This document shows positions 7,742 to 8,278 of a DNA stretch of 8,278 bases, in pieces; within the stretch, counting starts at the first letter, position 1; the number at the start of each line of letters is the position of its first letter. Below the pieces are notes generated by a model that saw only the letters and a program-made list of their open reading frames with translations, was not told where the DNA came from and did not search any database. The position numbers were made by a program, and so were the translations under genes. Source of the DNA: Desulfobacterales bacterium. GTDB taxonomy: Bacteria; Desulfobacterota; Desulfobacteria; Desulfobacterales; UBA2174_A. The stretch is taken from positions 1 to 8,278 of the forward strand of contig JALOPD010000156.1 in assembly GCA_025454075.1 (NCBI GenBank). The letters are read 5' to 3'.

Positions 7742-8278
7742 CTACCTCCTGCCTCCCCCCCGGCCGCCGCCTCCACCCCTCGATGCTCCGCTGCTGAATC
7801 CGCCGCCGTTCCGGCCGCCGGATGACATACTTTGACGGCTCGAGCTGCCGCGATTGCTGAAATCACGTGCTTCGCTGCCGCCCCGGTCCATGCCGGACAG
7901 GGCGTCGCCCCGTTGGCCGCCGAAATCCCGCCTCCCGGCCTCCGTGGCGGCCGGTCGGCTATCGAGGCCGCCACGCTGCCCGGCTCCAGGGCGGTCCCTT
8001 TCCTGCCCGACACCGCCGCGCGAGGCGTCCCTGGTATCGGCCCGGCCCTCGGATCCGCCGCGCCGGCCTGCGTCCTGACGGGCCCTGGCCTGGTCTGCAC
8101 CGCCGCGGTCAAGGTCCTGCCTTCCCGCTTCGGCACGTCCGCGGAATTGCTCCCTGGTCTTAACGGCTTCATTCGTCGATGCACGGTTGTACTTCTGACC
8201 GGTCGCCTGGTCCCGGTAGGAGACTCCTTTGCGGTGTTGCGGGTTGTGCTGCCAGGTTCCCTGGCCGCCCTGAAATTG
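7742..8278 (-). CDS. DUF3300 family protein, C-terminal 178 residues (runs off right edge)
   Basis: Only the C-terminal part is present; the upstream portion with the signal sequence and the conserved DUF3300 domain core lies beyond the right edge. My translation starts QFQGGQGTWQHNPQHRKGVS and continues YRDQATGQKYNRAS, which matches the characteristic end of DUF3300 proteins (W-x-HNPQHRKGV-x-YRD). From residue 41 on it is a low-complexity tail dominated by Arg, Gly, Gln, Asp, Ala and Ser, with repeated RGG-like and GRR groups, ending in a Gly/Arg run (GGGGGRGGGRR). The tail is probably disordered and strongly basic in parts, suited to binding nucleic acid, anionic polymer or cell-wall material, though this is speculation. 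The frame is open throughout and ends in TAG at 7744-7742, two bases before the DUF2950 start. A different minus-strand frame at 7543-8184 is a shadow caused by GC richness. Confidence 0.85.
   Translation of the reverse strand, partial: QFQGGQGTWQHNPQHRKGVSYRDQATGQKYNRASTNEAVKTREQFRGRAEAGRQDLDRGGADQARARQDAGRRGGSEGRADTRDASRGGVGQERDRPGAGQRGGLDSRPAATEAGRRDFGGQRGDALSGMDRGGSEARDFSNRGSSSRQSMSSGGRNGGGFSSGASRGGGGGRGGGRR
7745..7750 (-). promoter_or_regulatory. Shine-Dalgarno of the DUF2950 gene inside the DUF3300 coding region
   Basis: The perfect AGGAGG that serves the DUF2950 start is made of the last two sense codons (AGG AGG, both Arg) of the DUF3300 gene. The junction reads AGGAGGTAGGCATG, so stop and start are separated by two bases and ribosomes finishing the first gene can reinitiate on the second. 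It supports the start at 7739 and strong translational linkage. Confidence 0.85.

Noticed and set aside
7543..8184. A 213-codon minus-strand frame overlapping the DUF3300 tail and the DUF2950 start.
   Set aside because: It is out of frame with the DUF3300 tail, whose own frame carries the family signature HNPQHRKGV and ends at a proper stop before DUF2950.

Overview
This GC-rich window reads as a chromosomal segment of a Gram-negative bacterium, most plausibly a deltaproteobacterium (Desulfobacterota-like) or another proteobacterium. That placement is an inference. It rests on a glycine-zipper lipoprotein with a clear lipobox, a Rap1a/Tai-type periplasmic protein, the DUF3300/DUF2950 pair, a short CstA, and a REP-like palindrome of the proteobacterial GTGGGAGCGGC type. 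All nine genes I accept lie on the minus strand, so the window is read from its right end to its left. Long plus-strand reading frames are antisense shadows of these genes. I see no RNA genes, insertion sequences, CRISPR arrays or phage genes.

Right part (8278 to 6729): the C-terminal part of a DUF3300 protein with an Arg/Gly-rich tail is followed after 2 bases by a complete DUF2950 protein. The Shine-Dalgarno of the second gene is formed by the last two codons of the first, so the pair is very probably one translationally linked unit. Its function is unknown.

Middle part (6675 to 3427): a full-length glycogen/maltodextrin phosphorylase (glgP) with all key motifs is followed by two small exported proteins, a Rap1a/Tai-like protein with no visible toxin partner and a glycine-zipper lipoprotein. 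Gaps are 53, 51 and 21 bases, so read-through from the DUF pair to the lipoprotein is possible. The glgP leader can form a hairpin that would hide its ribosome binding site.

Left part (3225 to 1): after a 201-base spacer holding a REP-like element comes a stand-alone GNAT acetyltransferase resembling the catalytic domain of the Pat protein lysine acetyltransferases. It is followed by a compact CstA-family transporter, a small exported protein of unknown function, and the N-terminal 235 residues of acetate kinase (ackA), which runs off the left edge. Gaps here are 42, 23 and 49 bases.

Taken together, glgP mobilises storage glucan, ackA interconverts acetate and acetyl phosphate, and CstA relatives import pyruvate or peptides. 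The theme is carbon storage, overflow and starvation, with a possible acetyl-CoA-dependent regulator (the GNAT) beside them. This physiological link is inference from gene order. I did not find a clearly new multi-gene system. The best candidates for follow-up are the DUF3300/DUF2950 pair, the orphan Rap1a-like gene, the Pat-like GNAT beside cstA and ackA, and the glgP leader hairpin.
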